From assembly GCF_040195635.1 (NCBI RefSeq), contig NZ_JBEFTX010000002.1, positions 248,001-312,000 on the forward strand: 64,000 nt of DNA. Direction: 5' to 3'. The notes beneath the pieces were generated by a model that did no database searches, was not told the DNA's origin, and saw nothing but the letters and a program-made list of their open reading frames with translations. Of the stretch, positions 51,605 through 59,003 are shown piece by piece; the first letter of the stretch is position 1, and each line of letters begins with the position of its first letter. A program made the position numbers and the translations under genes. This DNA comes from Thermasporomyces sp040195635. Lineage in GTDB: Bacteria > Actinomycetota > Actinomycetes > Propionibacteriales > Actinopolymorphaceae.

Positions 51605-52552
51605 TCAACAAATTCGATCCTTCTGCCATCGGATGGATTCGTCCCATTCGACATAGCGCAACGGAAGGTCGCGCCAGTACCACGTCGACTCGTCATCGGG
51701 CCAGGTGGCATAGATCTCATCCCACGTCGCGACACCGCAGTGCACGTCGAGGGCACGGCGTTCGATCACCTCGTGCAGGGGCTGGTAGCGGAAGTCGCAG
51801 GAGAGGCGGACCCGGTCGGGCTGGCCGTTGGGCAGCGCCTTGTGCACAGTCCGGCTGGAGAACGTGAGCACGTCGCCCGCGTCGAAGTCCCCTTCAGCCC
51901 ATGTCAGGTCGAGGTTGCAGAGGTAGGCCTCCAGCCCGCCGGCACCGTCAGCTGCCTTGTAGGACAGGAGCCCGTCCTGGTGTGAACGGTCCAGCACGGT
52001 GAGACCGCCGAGGCTTCGCGGGCAGTCTCCCAACGGAAGCCACGCTGTCCATACGTTCGGGCTGCCCTGGACGTGGATGAAGTCCTGGTGTGGCGGCGTG
52101 GGGTTGCTGTCGCGGCGCGGCACCATCATCCGGGCGATGTTGCGAGGGTGCCGTAGGACCGGCGCGTCGAAGAGTGCGGCGTACAACGCCTGCAGTCGTG
52201 GGTGGTCGGAGAGTTGGTGGAACTCCCGCACGTGTTGCGCGTCGCGGTAGGCCGCCGGTGTCACGCCGACACCGCAGAACTCCGTCTCGGCCGGATCCTC
52301 GCGTTCGTACGCAGGCACGTCCGCGATCCCCTCGCCGACCGGTGTGCCCGGAGCGAGCCAACCGTGTCGGTCGATGATCTCGAGGAACCGCTGGCGTACG
52401 TCGAGAACCGCCGCACGAGGCAACAGCCCGCGCAGGAACAGATAACCGTGCTCGTCGGCGCGGGCACGCAGGGCGGGCGGGTCGCCGAGCAGGTCGGAGG
52501 AGTCGAGGAACGGCGTCGTACGCGTCGGGCCGGTGGTCGTCGGGGCCGTCAT
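51605..52552 (-). CDS. Phytanoyl-CoA dioxygenase family protein, first gene of the sulfatase-like operon
   Basis: 315 residues. Fe(II)/2-oxoglutarate marks: EHGYLFLRGLLPRAAVLDV, metal motif PHQDFIHVQGSPNVWTAWLP (His and Asp), the distal His in TFSSRTVHKALPNGQPDRVR, and an Arg for 2-oxoglutarate in that stretch. It hydroxylates a polar substrate; the operon suggests a sulfated, phosphorylated or quaternary-ammonium sugar-like compound. A GGAGC lies four bases upstream of the ATG. A LacI-like palindrome stands 57 bases upstream. Confidence 0.88.
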   Translation of the reverse strand: MTAPTTTGPTRTTPFLDSSDLLGDPPALRARADEHGYLFLRGLLPRAAVLDVRQRFLEIIDRHGWLAPGTPVGEGIADVPAYEREDPAETEFCGVGVTPAAYRDAQHVREFHQLSDHPRLQALYAALFDAPVLRHPRNIARMMVPRRDSNPTPPHQDFIHVQGSPNVWTAWLPLGDCPRSLGGLTVLDRSHQDGLLSYKAADGAGGLEAYLCNLDLTWAEGDFDAGDVLTFSSRTVHKALPNGQPDRVRLSCDFRYQPLHEVIERRALDVHCGVATWDEIYATWPDDESTWYWRDLPLRYVEWDESIRWQKDRIC

Positions 52553-52605
52553 CGAACGCTCCGGGGTCGGGATCGGTCGCTCATGGTCGCGCCAGGAACG
52601 GGTCG

Positions 52606-52624
52606 GGAGAAAATCGTTTCATCC
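52606..52624. promoter_or_regulatory. LacI-type operator candidate
   Basis: GGAGAAAATCGTTTCATCC is an imperfect palindrome (centre between 52614 and 52616) of the GAAAnnCGTTTC kind used by LacI-family carbohydrate repressors. It lies 54 bases before the ATG of the first operon gene. No LacI-family gene is present in the window. Confidence 0.4.
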
Positions 52625-52746
52625 AGCGTCGAGGGAGGTACGCCGCGAGTACATGCCCTGACCGGTCTTGGCAGCCGGAGTTCGCGTGGACGAACTTCGC
52701 CCTTGTGAGACGTCCACGGTGCGCCGGGGACGGCCGACGCTGGGTC

Positions 52747-54273
52747 TCAGGTGACGACGGGCGTGAGGTCGGCCGCGGGCCGGTGCGGACGTCCGCCTCG
52801 GGGGCGACCTCGCTGCTGGTCGGGCCGCGCGGCGAGGGTGGCGGACACGTCGGCGAGGCGTACGACCGCCTCGGCGAGATCGGCTTCGGGCAGTGCGTAG
52901 GGCAGGCGCAGGAACCGCTCGAACGCACCATCCGTCCCGAATCTCGGGCCCTCCGCCAGCCGCACGCCGTGCTGGCCGGCGAGGACCGCGAGGGTGCTGG
53001 ACACCGGGGCGTCGAGCTCGCACCACAGGCTCAGCCCACCGGGCGGCAGCTCGAACCGCCAACGCGGCAGGTGAGCGGCCAGAGCCTCGACGAGTGCCGC
53101 CCTTCGCCTGCGTACCATCGATCGCCGCTCGGTCAGGATCGGCTCGTGCCGCACCATCAGCTCGGCGGCGGTCAGCTGGCTGAGGATCGACGTACCCAGG
53201 TCCGTCACCGCGCGGACGCCGAGCAGCGTCGGCACCAGCGAGGCCGGCGCGCGGAGCCAGCCGACCCCGAGGCCACCCCAATAGCACTTGCTGGTGCTGC
53301 CGACGAGGAGGACCCGGTCGTGCCGGTCGTAGGCGGCGAGCGGGTGGGGCATGGCGTCGGGCTCGACGTCGAGAGCGAGGTCGACCAGCGTCTCGTCGGC
53401 CACGGTGAGAGTCCGGGTCCGCGCGGCGGTCGCCGCGACCCGCTCGCGCGTGCTCGCCGACATCAACAGGCCGGTCGGATTGTGGAAGTCGGGAACGAGG
53501 TAGGCGAGCCGCGGCGCGGACTGACGCAGCGTCGCCTCGAACATCGCGACGTCCCAGCCGTCGGGGCGCAGCGGGACCGGCACGGCGCGGGCCGGCACCT
53601 GGCGGATCGCCTCGAGGACGTTGGGGTAGGTGGGGTGCTCGACGAGGACCCGATCGCCCGGACTCACGAACGCCCGCAGGATCAGCGCGAACGACTGCAA
53701 CGACCCGCCGGTGACGAGGATCTGGTCGGGCGTCGTCGGCAGGCCGCGTTCGGTGTAGCGGTGGGCGAGCAGCTCACGCAGGTTCGGCACGCCGAGCGGG
53801 GTGTAGCCGTGGCCGCGGAGGTAGGTCGGCAGGGCGTAGGTGGCGGCCTCGACGGCCGCGGCCATCCCGGGCGGCGCGGGCAGCGCGGCCGCACAGAGGT
53901 CCAGGGCCTCGTCGTCGGGATCGGCCGCGGGCATGATCGCTCCGCCGCCGGGTCCGGGGCCGCCGTTGGTGCGGTGGGAGGTGCCTGGCGCGCCGGCCCC
54001 CGACGGCACCTGGATGCGGCTCGCCGCACCGCGCCGGCTGGCGAGGAAGCCGGACTCTCGCAGGACGCCGTACGCGGCGGCGACGGTCGTGCGGCTCGCC
54101 CCGAGCGCGCGGGCGAACTCGCGCTCACTGGGCAGCCGGGTGCTCGGTGGCAGCCGGCCGTCGAGCACCAGGAGGCGGATCCGGTCGGCGAGCGCGCGGT
54201 AGGACGGCCCGCCGTGGTGCCAGGAGCCGAGCATGTCGACGAGCTGGTTCGCCGTCGCGGAGCGATCCAACAT
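52747..54273 (-). CDS. MocR-family regulator (GntR HTH + aminotransferase-like domain)
   Basis: 508 residues from ATG 54273. N-terminal GntR winged helix (SYRALADRIRLLVLDGRLPP; LPSEREFARALGASRTTVAA), a flexible Gly-rich linker, then a fold-type I aminotransferase domain with ILVTGGSLQSFALILRAFVS, LVEHPTYPNVLEAIRQVPAR, YLVPDFHNPTGLLMSASTRE, ADETLVDLALDVEPDAM, and the PLP Lys in GSTSKCYWGGLGVGW. It is divergent from a YczE-type membrane protein gene, the layout known for Bacillus YczR/YczE. A symmetrical operator lies between the two. Confidence 0.93.
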   Translation of the reverse strand: MLDRSATANQLVDMLGSWHHGGPSYRALADRIRLLVLDGRLPPSTRLPSEREFARALGASRTTVAAAYGVLRESGFLASRRGAASRIQVPSGAGAPGTSHRTNGGPGPGGGAIMPAADPDDEALDLCAAALPAPPGMAAAVEAATYALPTYLRGHGYTPLGVPNLRELLAHRYTERGLPTTPDQILVTGGSLQSFALILRAFVSPGDRVLVEHPTYPNVLEAIRQVPARAVPVPLRPDGWDVAMFEATLRQSAPRLAYLVPDFHNPTGLLMSASTRERVAATAARTRTLTVADETLVDLALDVEPDAMPHPLAAYDRHDRVLLVGSTSKCYWGGLGVGWLRAPASLVPTLLGVRAVTDLGTSILSQLTAAELMVRHEPILTERRSMVRRRRAALVEALAAHLPRWRFELPPGGLSLWCELDAPVSSTLAVLAGQHGVRLAEGPRFGTDGAFERFLRLPYALPEADLAEAVVRLADVSATLAARPDQQRGRPRGGRPHRPAADLTPVVT

Positions 54274-54291
54274 GCATGCCACTCTCACACG

Positions 54292-54316
54292 ACTGGCTCT
54301 GGAATACCAGGCCAGT
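54292..54316. promoter_or_regulatory. Operator in the MocR/YczE divergent promoter
   Basis: ACTGGC-T-CTGG-AATA-CCAG-GCCAGT is a nested inverted repeat (outer arms 54292-54297/54311-54316, inner CTGG 54299-54302/CCAG 54307-54310). It lies 19 bases from the MocR ATG and 21 bases from the YczE start, so one site can control both genes. Likely bound by the MocR protein. Confidence 0.65.
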
Positions 54317-54336
54317 TGTGGGTGAGGATCGCAGAC

Positions 54337-55074
54337 GTGCCCGCTGAGTCCCGCAATGTCAATGACAAGTCCGCACACAATGCCGCACCCATCTCCGCCC
54401 ATGCGGTCGAGTTCGCGTCGAGCCCGCTCGCCGCTCTCCGGGAGGGCCGGCTGACCCGCCGGTTCGTGCAACTCTTCCTCGGCCTGACGCTCTACGGCGC
54501 CTCGATGGCGTTGATGATCCGTTCGACACTCGGTCTCAACCCCTGGGACGTGTTCCACCAGGGGCTCATGGAGCACACGCCACTGTCGTTCGGGATGATC
54601 GTGATCATCATCAGCGGTGTCGTGCTGCTCGCCTGGATTCCGCTTCGGCAGGTGCCTGGAATCGGCACTGTCTGCAACGCCGTCGTGATCGGGATCGTCG
54701 TCGACGCCACCTTGCTCGTGCTGCCGGCACCGGAGTCGATGACGCTGCGGATCGTCTTCATGGTGTCCGGCATCGTGCTCAACGCGGTCGCGGGCGGTGC
54801 CTACATCGGCGCGCGCCTCGGTCCCGGACCTCGCGACGGGCTGATGACCGGGCTCGTCCGTCGTACGGGCCGATCCGTCCGGCTCGTACGTACGGTCATC
54901 GAGGTCACCGTGCTCGCGATCGGCTGGCTGCTCGGCGGCACGGTCGGTGTGGGGACGGTGCTCTACGCCGTGAGCATCGGCCCACTCGTGCACATCTTCC
55001 TGCCGCGGTTCACGGTGCCGGCACCCGTGGCCAGCGCCTCCGCGCTCGACGAGCGGCAGCGTGCCGTTGGATGA
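54337..55074 (+). CDS. YczE/YyaS/YitT-type membrane protein
   Basis: 245 residues from GTG 54337 (GAGG nine bases upstream; an in-frame GTG at 54322 has no ribosome site). Six membrane segments, with LGLTLYGASMALMIRSTLGL, NPWDVFHQGLMEHTPLSFGM and GARLGPGPRDGLMTGLVRRT typical of the YczE group. Transport role is suspected but not known. Always seen divergent from or near a MocR gene. Its end overlaps a 31-bp direct repeat. Confidence 0.88.
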   Translation: MPAESRNVNDKSAHNAAPISAHAVEFASSPLAALREGRLTRRFVQLFLGLTLYGASMALMIRSTLGLNPWDVFHQGLMEHTPLSFGMIVIIISGVVLLAWIPLRQVPGIGTVCNAVVIGIVVDATLLVLPAPESMTLRIVFMVSGIVLNAVAGGAYIGARLGPGPRDGLMTGLVRRTGRSVRLVRTVIEVTVLAIGWLLGGTVGVGTVLYAVSIGPLVHIFLPRFTVPAPVASASALDERQRAVG

Positions 55075-55120
55075 GGGCGCCCCTGTGGGAGCGTGCCGTT
55101 GGGTGAGCGTGCCCCTGTGG
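55058..55120. repeat. 31-bp direct repeat at the end of yczE
   Basis: 55058-55088 and 55090-55120 are the same 31 bases with three differences (shared AGCGTGCCGTTGG start, GCCCCTGTGG end), period 32. The first copy includes the YczE stop codon region. Confidence 0.8.
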
Positions 55121-55182
55121 CGAAACCGTCTCTCATGAGTCGGTATTGCCGGGCGATGGCCGCTCCCGGACGTCGCGCTGGG

Positions 55183-55188
55183 TAGCCT
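55183..55188 (+). promoter_or_regulatory. -10 element (TAGCCT), leaderless promoter of metB
   Basis: TAGCCT is followed by six bases and the ATG at 55195. No -35 was assigned. Confidence 0.45.
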
Positions 55189-55194
55189 CAGGCC

Positions 55195-56346
55195 ATGAAC
55201 GAGCAGCACCACGGCTTCGAGACTCTGGCGATCCACGCGGGCCAGGAGGCCGACCCCGCGACCGGCGCGGTGATCACCCCGATCTTCGCCACCAGCACCT
55301 ACCGCCAGGACGGCGTCGGCAAGCCGCGCCAGGGCTATGAGTACTCGCGTACGCAGAACCCCACCCGGGCCGCGTTGGAGGAGTGCCTCGCCGCGCTCGA
55401 ACACGGCGCCCGTGGCCTCGCCTTCGCCAGCGGCATGGCAGCCGAGGACACCCTCCTGCGTACCCTCTGCAAACCCGGCGACCACGTGGTCATCCCCGAT
55501 GATGCCTACGGCGGCACCTACCGGCTCTTCGCCAAGGTTGGCGAGCCGTGGGGCCTCGCGCACACGCCGGTCCACGTCGCCGACGTCGACGCCGTACGCG
55601 CGGCGCTTAGGTCCCGGCCGACCGCGCTGCTGTGGGTCGAGACGCCGACCAACCCGCTGCTCGCCATCGCCGACATCGCCCGACTCGCCGAGATCGCCCA
55701 CGAGGCCGGCGCGCTGCTCGTCGTCGACAACACGTTCGCCTCGCCCTATCTCCAGCAGCCGTTGACGCTCGGCGCCGATGTCGTCGTCCACTCCACGACG
55801 AAGTACGCGGGCGGCCACTCCGACGTGGTGGGCGGCGCGCTGGTGACGGCCGACGCGACACTGGGTGAGCGGCTTGCGTACGGCCAGAATGCGATGGGTG
55901 CGGTGGCGGGCCCGTTCGACGCGTGGCTGGTGCTGCGGGGCCTGAAGACCCTGGCCGTACGCATGGAACGCCACAGCGACAACGCCGAGCGCATCGCCGC
56001 GTACCTCGCCGGCCATCCGAAGGTCGGCCAGGTCCTCTATCCGGGCCTGCCCGAACATCCGGGCCACGAGGTGGCGGCGAAGCAGATGCGGCGGTTCGGC
56101 GGAATCGTGTCGTTCCGGCTGGCGGGTGGTGCCGCGGCCGCGATCGAGGTCTGCGAGCGGACGACCCTCTTCACCCTCGCCGAGTCCCTCGGTGGCATCG
56201 AGTCGCTGATCGAGCATCCGGGACAGATGACGCACGCCAGCGCGGCCGGGTCGCCGCTGGAGGTGCCCGACGACCTGGTGCGGTTGTCGGTGGGCATCGA
56301 GACAATTGACGACCTCCTCGACGATCTGGCGCAGGCGCTCGGCTGA
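55195..56346 (+). CDS. metB: Cystathionine gamma-synthase/lyase
   Basis: 383 residues of the Cys/Met-metabolism PLP enzyme family. Marks: ETLAIHAGQEADPATGAVIT, PIFATSTYRQDGVGKPRQGY, EYSRTQNPTRAALEECLAAL, LLWVETPTNPLLAIADIARL, DNTFASPYLQQPLTLGAD and the PLP Lys203 in HSTTKYAGGHSDVVGGALV. The C-terminal part EHPGQMTHASA is close to that of CGS. It joins cysteine to O-acylhomoserine, or splits cystathionine; family does not separate the two. Its natural partner is cbs at 6.2 kb. Confidence 0.94.
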   Translation: MNEQHHGFETLAIHAGQEADPATGAVITPIFATSTYRQDGVGKPRQGYEYSRTQNPTRAALEECLAALEHGARGLAFASGMAAEDTLLRTLCKPGDHVVIPDDAYGGTYRLFAKVGEPWGLAHTPVHVADVDAVRAALRSRPTALLWVETPTNPLLAIADIARLAEIAHEAGALLVVDNTFASPYLQQPLTLGADVVVHSTTKYAGGHSDVVGGALVTADATLGERLAYGQNAMGAVAGPFDAWLVLRGLKTLAVRMERHSDNAERIAAYLAGHPKVGQVLYPGLPEHPGHEVAAKQMRRFGGIVSFRLAGGAAAAIEVCERTTLFTLAESLGGIESLIEHPGQMTHASAAGSPLEVPDDLVRLSVGIETIDDLLDDLAQALG

Positions 56347-56353
56347 CCGGCCG

Positions 56354-56396
56354 TGCCCGTTCGGCTGACCCGGCCTGCCCGTTCGGCTGACGCGCG
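56354..56396. repeat. 22-bp direct repeat after metB
   Basis: TGCCCGTTCGGCTGAC is repeated at 56354 and 56376 (period 22), immediately after the metB stop. Another case of a tandem duplication at a gene end in this window. Confidence 0.6.
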
Positions 56397-56464
56397 TGGG
56401 GCGAACCGCTGGAGTGCCGAGGTGCGAACCGCCGAGATGGCCTTGCGTGGCAGGAGGAACGACG

Positions 56465-56863
56465 ATGAGTGAGAGTACGCCCGCGAGCCCGAACCCACTG
56501 GCCTGGTGGGAGATCCAGGTCCCTGATCTCGACGTGGCTCAGGCGTTCTACGGTGCAGTCTTCGGCTGGACGTTCGAGCCGTTCGAGGACGGCTTCGTGG
56601 TGGCGAAGACGGCCGACGGCACGATGGTCGGTGGGCTCGACACCTCCGCCGGTGACGCCCCTCCGGCGGGCCGCCGCGTCCACGTGTACTTCCGGTCCGA
56701 CGACCTCGAAGCCACCCTTCGTGCGGTCCAGGCGGCGGGTGGCGCGGTGGTGCAGCCGCGGACGCTGATCTCGGAGGGGTACGGCTGGTTCGCGACGGCC
56801 GCCGATCCGTCGGGGCTCCAGTTCGGCCTGGTCACCGACAAGCCCGCGACCCCCGCCGGGTGA
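56465..56863 (+). CDS. VOC-family protein
   Basis: 132 residues from ATG 56465 (GGAGGAACGACG ahead). VOC marks: AWWEIQVPDLDVAQAFYGAV, FGWTFEPFEDGFVVAKTADG, VHVYFRSDDLEATLRAVQAA and GYGWFATAADPSGLQFGLV. Similar to the hydroxylase/CFP32-type group with two small VOC units. Substrate unknown. Confidence 0.88.
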   Translation: MSESTPASPNPLAWWEIQVPDLDVAQAFYGAVFGWTFEPFEDGFVVAKTADGTMVGGLDTSAGDAPPAGRRVHVYFRSDDLEATLRAVQAAGGAVVQPRTLISEGYGWFATAADPSGLQFGLVTDKPATPAG

Positions 56864-56940
56864 GCGCGGGCTGAGGCCCACTCCTACCGTCCACGAGCGT
56901 CCTCGGCGGCGGACTCCTCTGCTGGCGTTCGGCCACCCTC

Positions 56941-56946
56941 TACGCT
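56941..56946 (+). promoter_or_regulatory. -10 element (TACGCT), leaderless promoter of the MazG-like gene
   Basis: TACGCT is followed by seven bases and the GTG at 56954. Confidence 0.45.
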
Positions 56947-56953
56947 TGCGCCG

Positions 56954-57283
56954 GTGACGATCAACGACCTGACGGCGCGGGCGATGCGGGTCCACGCGCT
57001 GTACGACGAACTCAACCACCGGCAACGCGGCCGCACCTGGAACCGGGAGGAGTTCGTCCTCGGGTTCGTGGGCGATGTCGGGGATCTCGCCAAGCTCACC
57101 ATGGCGGCCGAGGGCGCGCGCGACATGCCGGGAGGCCGGGCAGCACTCGGGCACGAGCTGGCCGACTGTCTCTGGTCGGTGCTCGTTCTCGCCCGGCTCT
57201 ACGACGTGGATCTCGATGCGGAGTTCGAGCAGATGACGGAGAAGCTTGCCGCTTCGCTCACCGACCGACTGCGCGAAGGCTGA
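56954..57283 (+). CDS. MazG-like nucleotide pyrophosphohydrolase
   Basis: 109 residues, all-alpha, with EEFVLGFVGDVGDLAKLTMA and HELADCLWSVLVLARLYDVD, the two acidic helices that bind Mg2+ in MazG-type enzymes, although Asp replaces Glu at two of the acidic positions of the first. It probably hydrolyses a noncanonical NTP or an alarmone. Cytosolic. A palindromic repeat follows 12 bases downstream. Confidence 0.78.
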   Translation: MTINDLTARAMRVHALYDELNHRQRGRTWNREEFVLGFVGDVGDLAKLTMAAEGARDMPGGRAALGHELADCLWSVLVLARLYDVDLDAEFEQMTEKLAASLTDRLREG

Positions 57284-57294
57284 GCCGGCCTGGT

Positions 57295-57362
57295 CATGAT
57301 CATGTACGGGAAACCGGGGTCGAGGGCGGCACGAACCGCCCGGTTTCCCGTACATGATCATG
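57295..57362. repeat. 68-bp palindromic element, copy 2
   Basis: 24-base arms (57295-57318, 57339-57362) are perfect reverse complements, beginning and ending CATGATCATG, loop 20 bases. Same length, ends and loop core as the element at 3471-3538, with changes in one arm matched in the other (TACGGG/CCCGTA against CGTAGC/GCCGCG), so base pairing has been kept. Intergenic between the MazG-like and LLM genes. Confidence 0.9.
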
Positions 57363-57510
57363 GCGCGAGGGCGTCCGGACCATGGCGAGGGTGGCGCTTG
57401 GCCTGGGGCGGCGGCCCGCTTTCCGCGTCCCACCAGCGAGTCGGCGCAGGTCGTTCCGATGGTGTCCACGACCGCCGCTCGGGCGTCGCACGAGGTGACT
57501 GCCGCGCGGT

Positions 57511-58404
57511 ATGACTAGCTCCATGACGAGCCCCACCACCCCCCAGAACCCGCTGCGGATCGGCGTCAAGCTCGCCCCGCAGCACACCACCATCGACGAG
57601 CTCCGCGGCGTATGGCAGCTGGCCGACGAGGCCGGATTCGACAGCGTCTGGAACTTCGACCACTTCGCGTCCATCGGCAGCGACGACCCTTCCGGTGACG
57701 TCTTCGAGGGCTGGACCCTGCTGGCAGCGATGGCCGAGGGCACCAGCCGGGTACGCATCGGCTGCATGGTCAGCGGCAACACCTACCGGCACCCAGCCGT
57801 ACTCGCCAAGATGGCGGTCACGGTCGACCACCTGTCCGGCGGACGGCTGGACTTCGGCCTCGGCGCGGCGTGGGCGGAGGTCGAGCACTCCATGCTCGGC
57901 CTGCAGTTCGGGACCGTGGGCGAACGCATGAACCGGTTCGAGGAAGCCTGCGAGATCATCACGTCGCTGTGGACCCAGCCGACGACGACGTTCGCCGGCA
58001 AGCACTACCAACTGTCCGACGCCCTCTCCAACCCGAAGCCGGTCCAGCGTCCGTACCCTCCGTTCTGGATCGGCGGCAGCGGGCGCAAGCGCACCTTGCG
58101 GATCACGGCGAGGTACGCCGACGCGTGGAACGCCGCGGGTGGGTCGATCGAGGAGATCGCCGAGCTGTCCGGGGTACTCGACCAGCACTGTGCGGACGTG
58201 GGACGCGACCCGGCCGCGATCCGGCGCACGGTGCAGGTCCGGTTCGGCGAGAACCTGACCGACCCGGCGGACCTCCTGCCGATCGTCGAGTCCTACGCCG
58301 GAATCGGGATCGGCGAGGTGATCGTCGTCCTGCGCGGCGGTGACGCGGTGGCGCGGGCGGAGAAGGTCGCGACCGTCCTCCCGCAGCTGCGGTCGATCGG
58401 CTGA
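57511..58404 (+). CDS. LLM-class F420-dependent oxidoreductase
   Basis: 297 residues of the luciferase-like TIM barrel, F420 subgroup. Marks: RIGVKLAPQHTTIDELRGVW, DSVWNFDHFASIGSDDPSGD, AMAEGTSRVRIGCMVSGNTY, RHPAVLAKMAVTVDHLSGGR, LDFGLGAAWAEVEHSMLGLQ and PFWIGGSGRKRTLRITARYA. Start may be ATG 57511 or 57523 (four codons later); neither has a ribosome site. Substrate unknown. With the Ddn-type and PPOX proteins it suggests that the organism makes F420. Confidence 0.9.
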   Translation: MTSSMTSPTTPQNPLRIGVKLAPQHTTIDELRGVWQLADEAGFDSVWNFDHFASIGSDDPSGDVFEGWTLLAAMAEGTSRVRIGCMVSGNTYRHPAVLAKMAVTVDHLSGGRLDFGLGAAWAEVEHSMLGLQFGTVGERMNRFEEACEIITSLWTQPTTTFAGKHYQLSDALSNPKPVQRPYPPFWIGGSGRKRTLRITARYADAWNAAGGSIEEIAELSGVLDQHCADVGRDPAAIRRTVQVRFGENLTDPADLLPIVESYAGIGIGEVIVVLRGGDAVARAEKVATVLPQLRSIG

Positions 58405-58502
58405 CAGCGCAGGTGTCACGGTGCGGCCGGGTCGTCGCTACCGCCCCGGGCAGCTGTACGTGTCCGAAGGGACCTGTCCGAAGAATCGGTATCCATCACC
58501 GT

Positions 58503-58892
58503 TCAGCGAGTTACGGACAAGTCTCTTCGCCGCGGGATCCGCCGGCGCCGCCACCGCAGGGTGGCCACGGTGCACGACAACAGGGCCATCGACAGGGCGA
58601 GGAACCTGAGACCGCCTGCCAGCTGCTCGGGGTAGACGACGCCGGTGAGGTAGTGGTCGATGAACCCTCCCCGCAGAAGGGGTTCGCCTGCCCTGCCACG
58701 TGCCCAGTTCTCTGTCGCGGTGAGGGGGCAGGCGAGCGGAACCAGCGTGCCGACCAGCCCCCAGCACACCGCAGCCAGATGAGGGCCGATGGCGCCAGGC
58801 CAGCGCCAGCCAAGAAATCCACCGAAGATGACGTAGGCCATGAAGGCGAAATGCGCGGTGGCGGCGGCCACGACGAGGGCCCGGAATCCCAT
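58503..58892 (-). CDS. DUF2784-family membrane protein
   Basis: 129 residues from ATG 58892 (GGAGGT seven bases upstream). Four membrane segments: FRALVVAAATAHFAFMAYVI, PHLAAVCWGLVGTLVPLACP, and RFLALSMALLSCTVATLRWR. CPLTATENWARGRAGEPLLR and GGFIDHYLTGVVYPEQL are typical of DUF2784. Function unknown. Its end converges with the LLM gene about 100 bases away. Confidence 0.85.
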   Translation of the reverse strand: MGFRALVVAAATAHFAFMAYVIFGGFLGWRWPGAIGPHLAAVCWGLVGTLVPLACPLTATENWARGRAGEPLLRGGFIDHYLTGVVYPEQLAGGLRFLALSMALLSCTVATLRWRRRRIPRRRDLSVTR

Positions 58893-59003
58893 GGCAGCCA
58901 CCTCCAGCAGGCTGCGAGACCGAGAGCACTCTTCTCCACTATCGCACCGCGGGCGTGAGGTGCGGTGGCCGCGCCGCCGCCACCTTCACGATCGCGTTCA
59001 TGA

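Noticed and set aside
54274..56235. Upstream extension of the MocR frame to 1162 codons
   Set aside because: The part beyond 54273 is antisense to YczE and metB; MocR family sequence starts near 54273.
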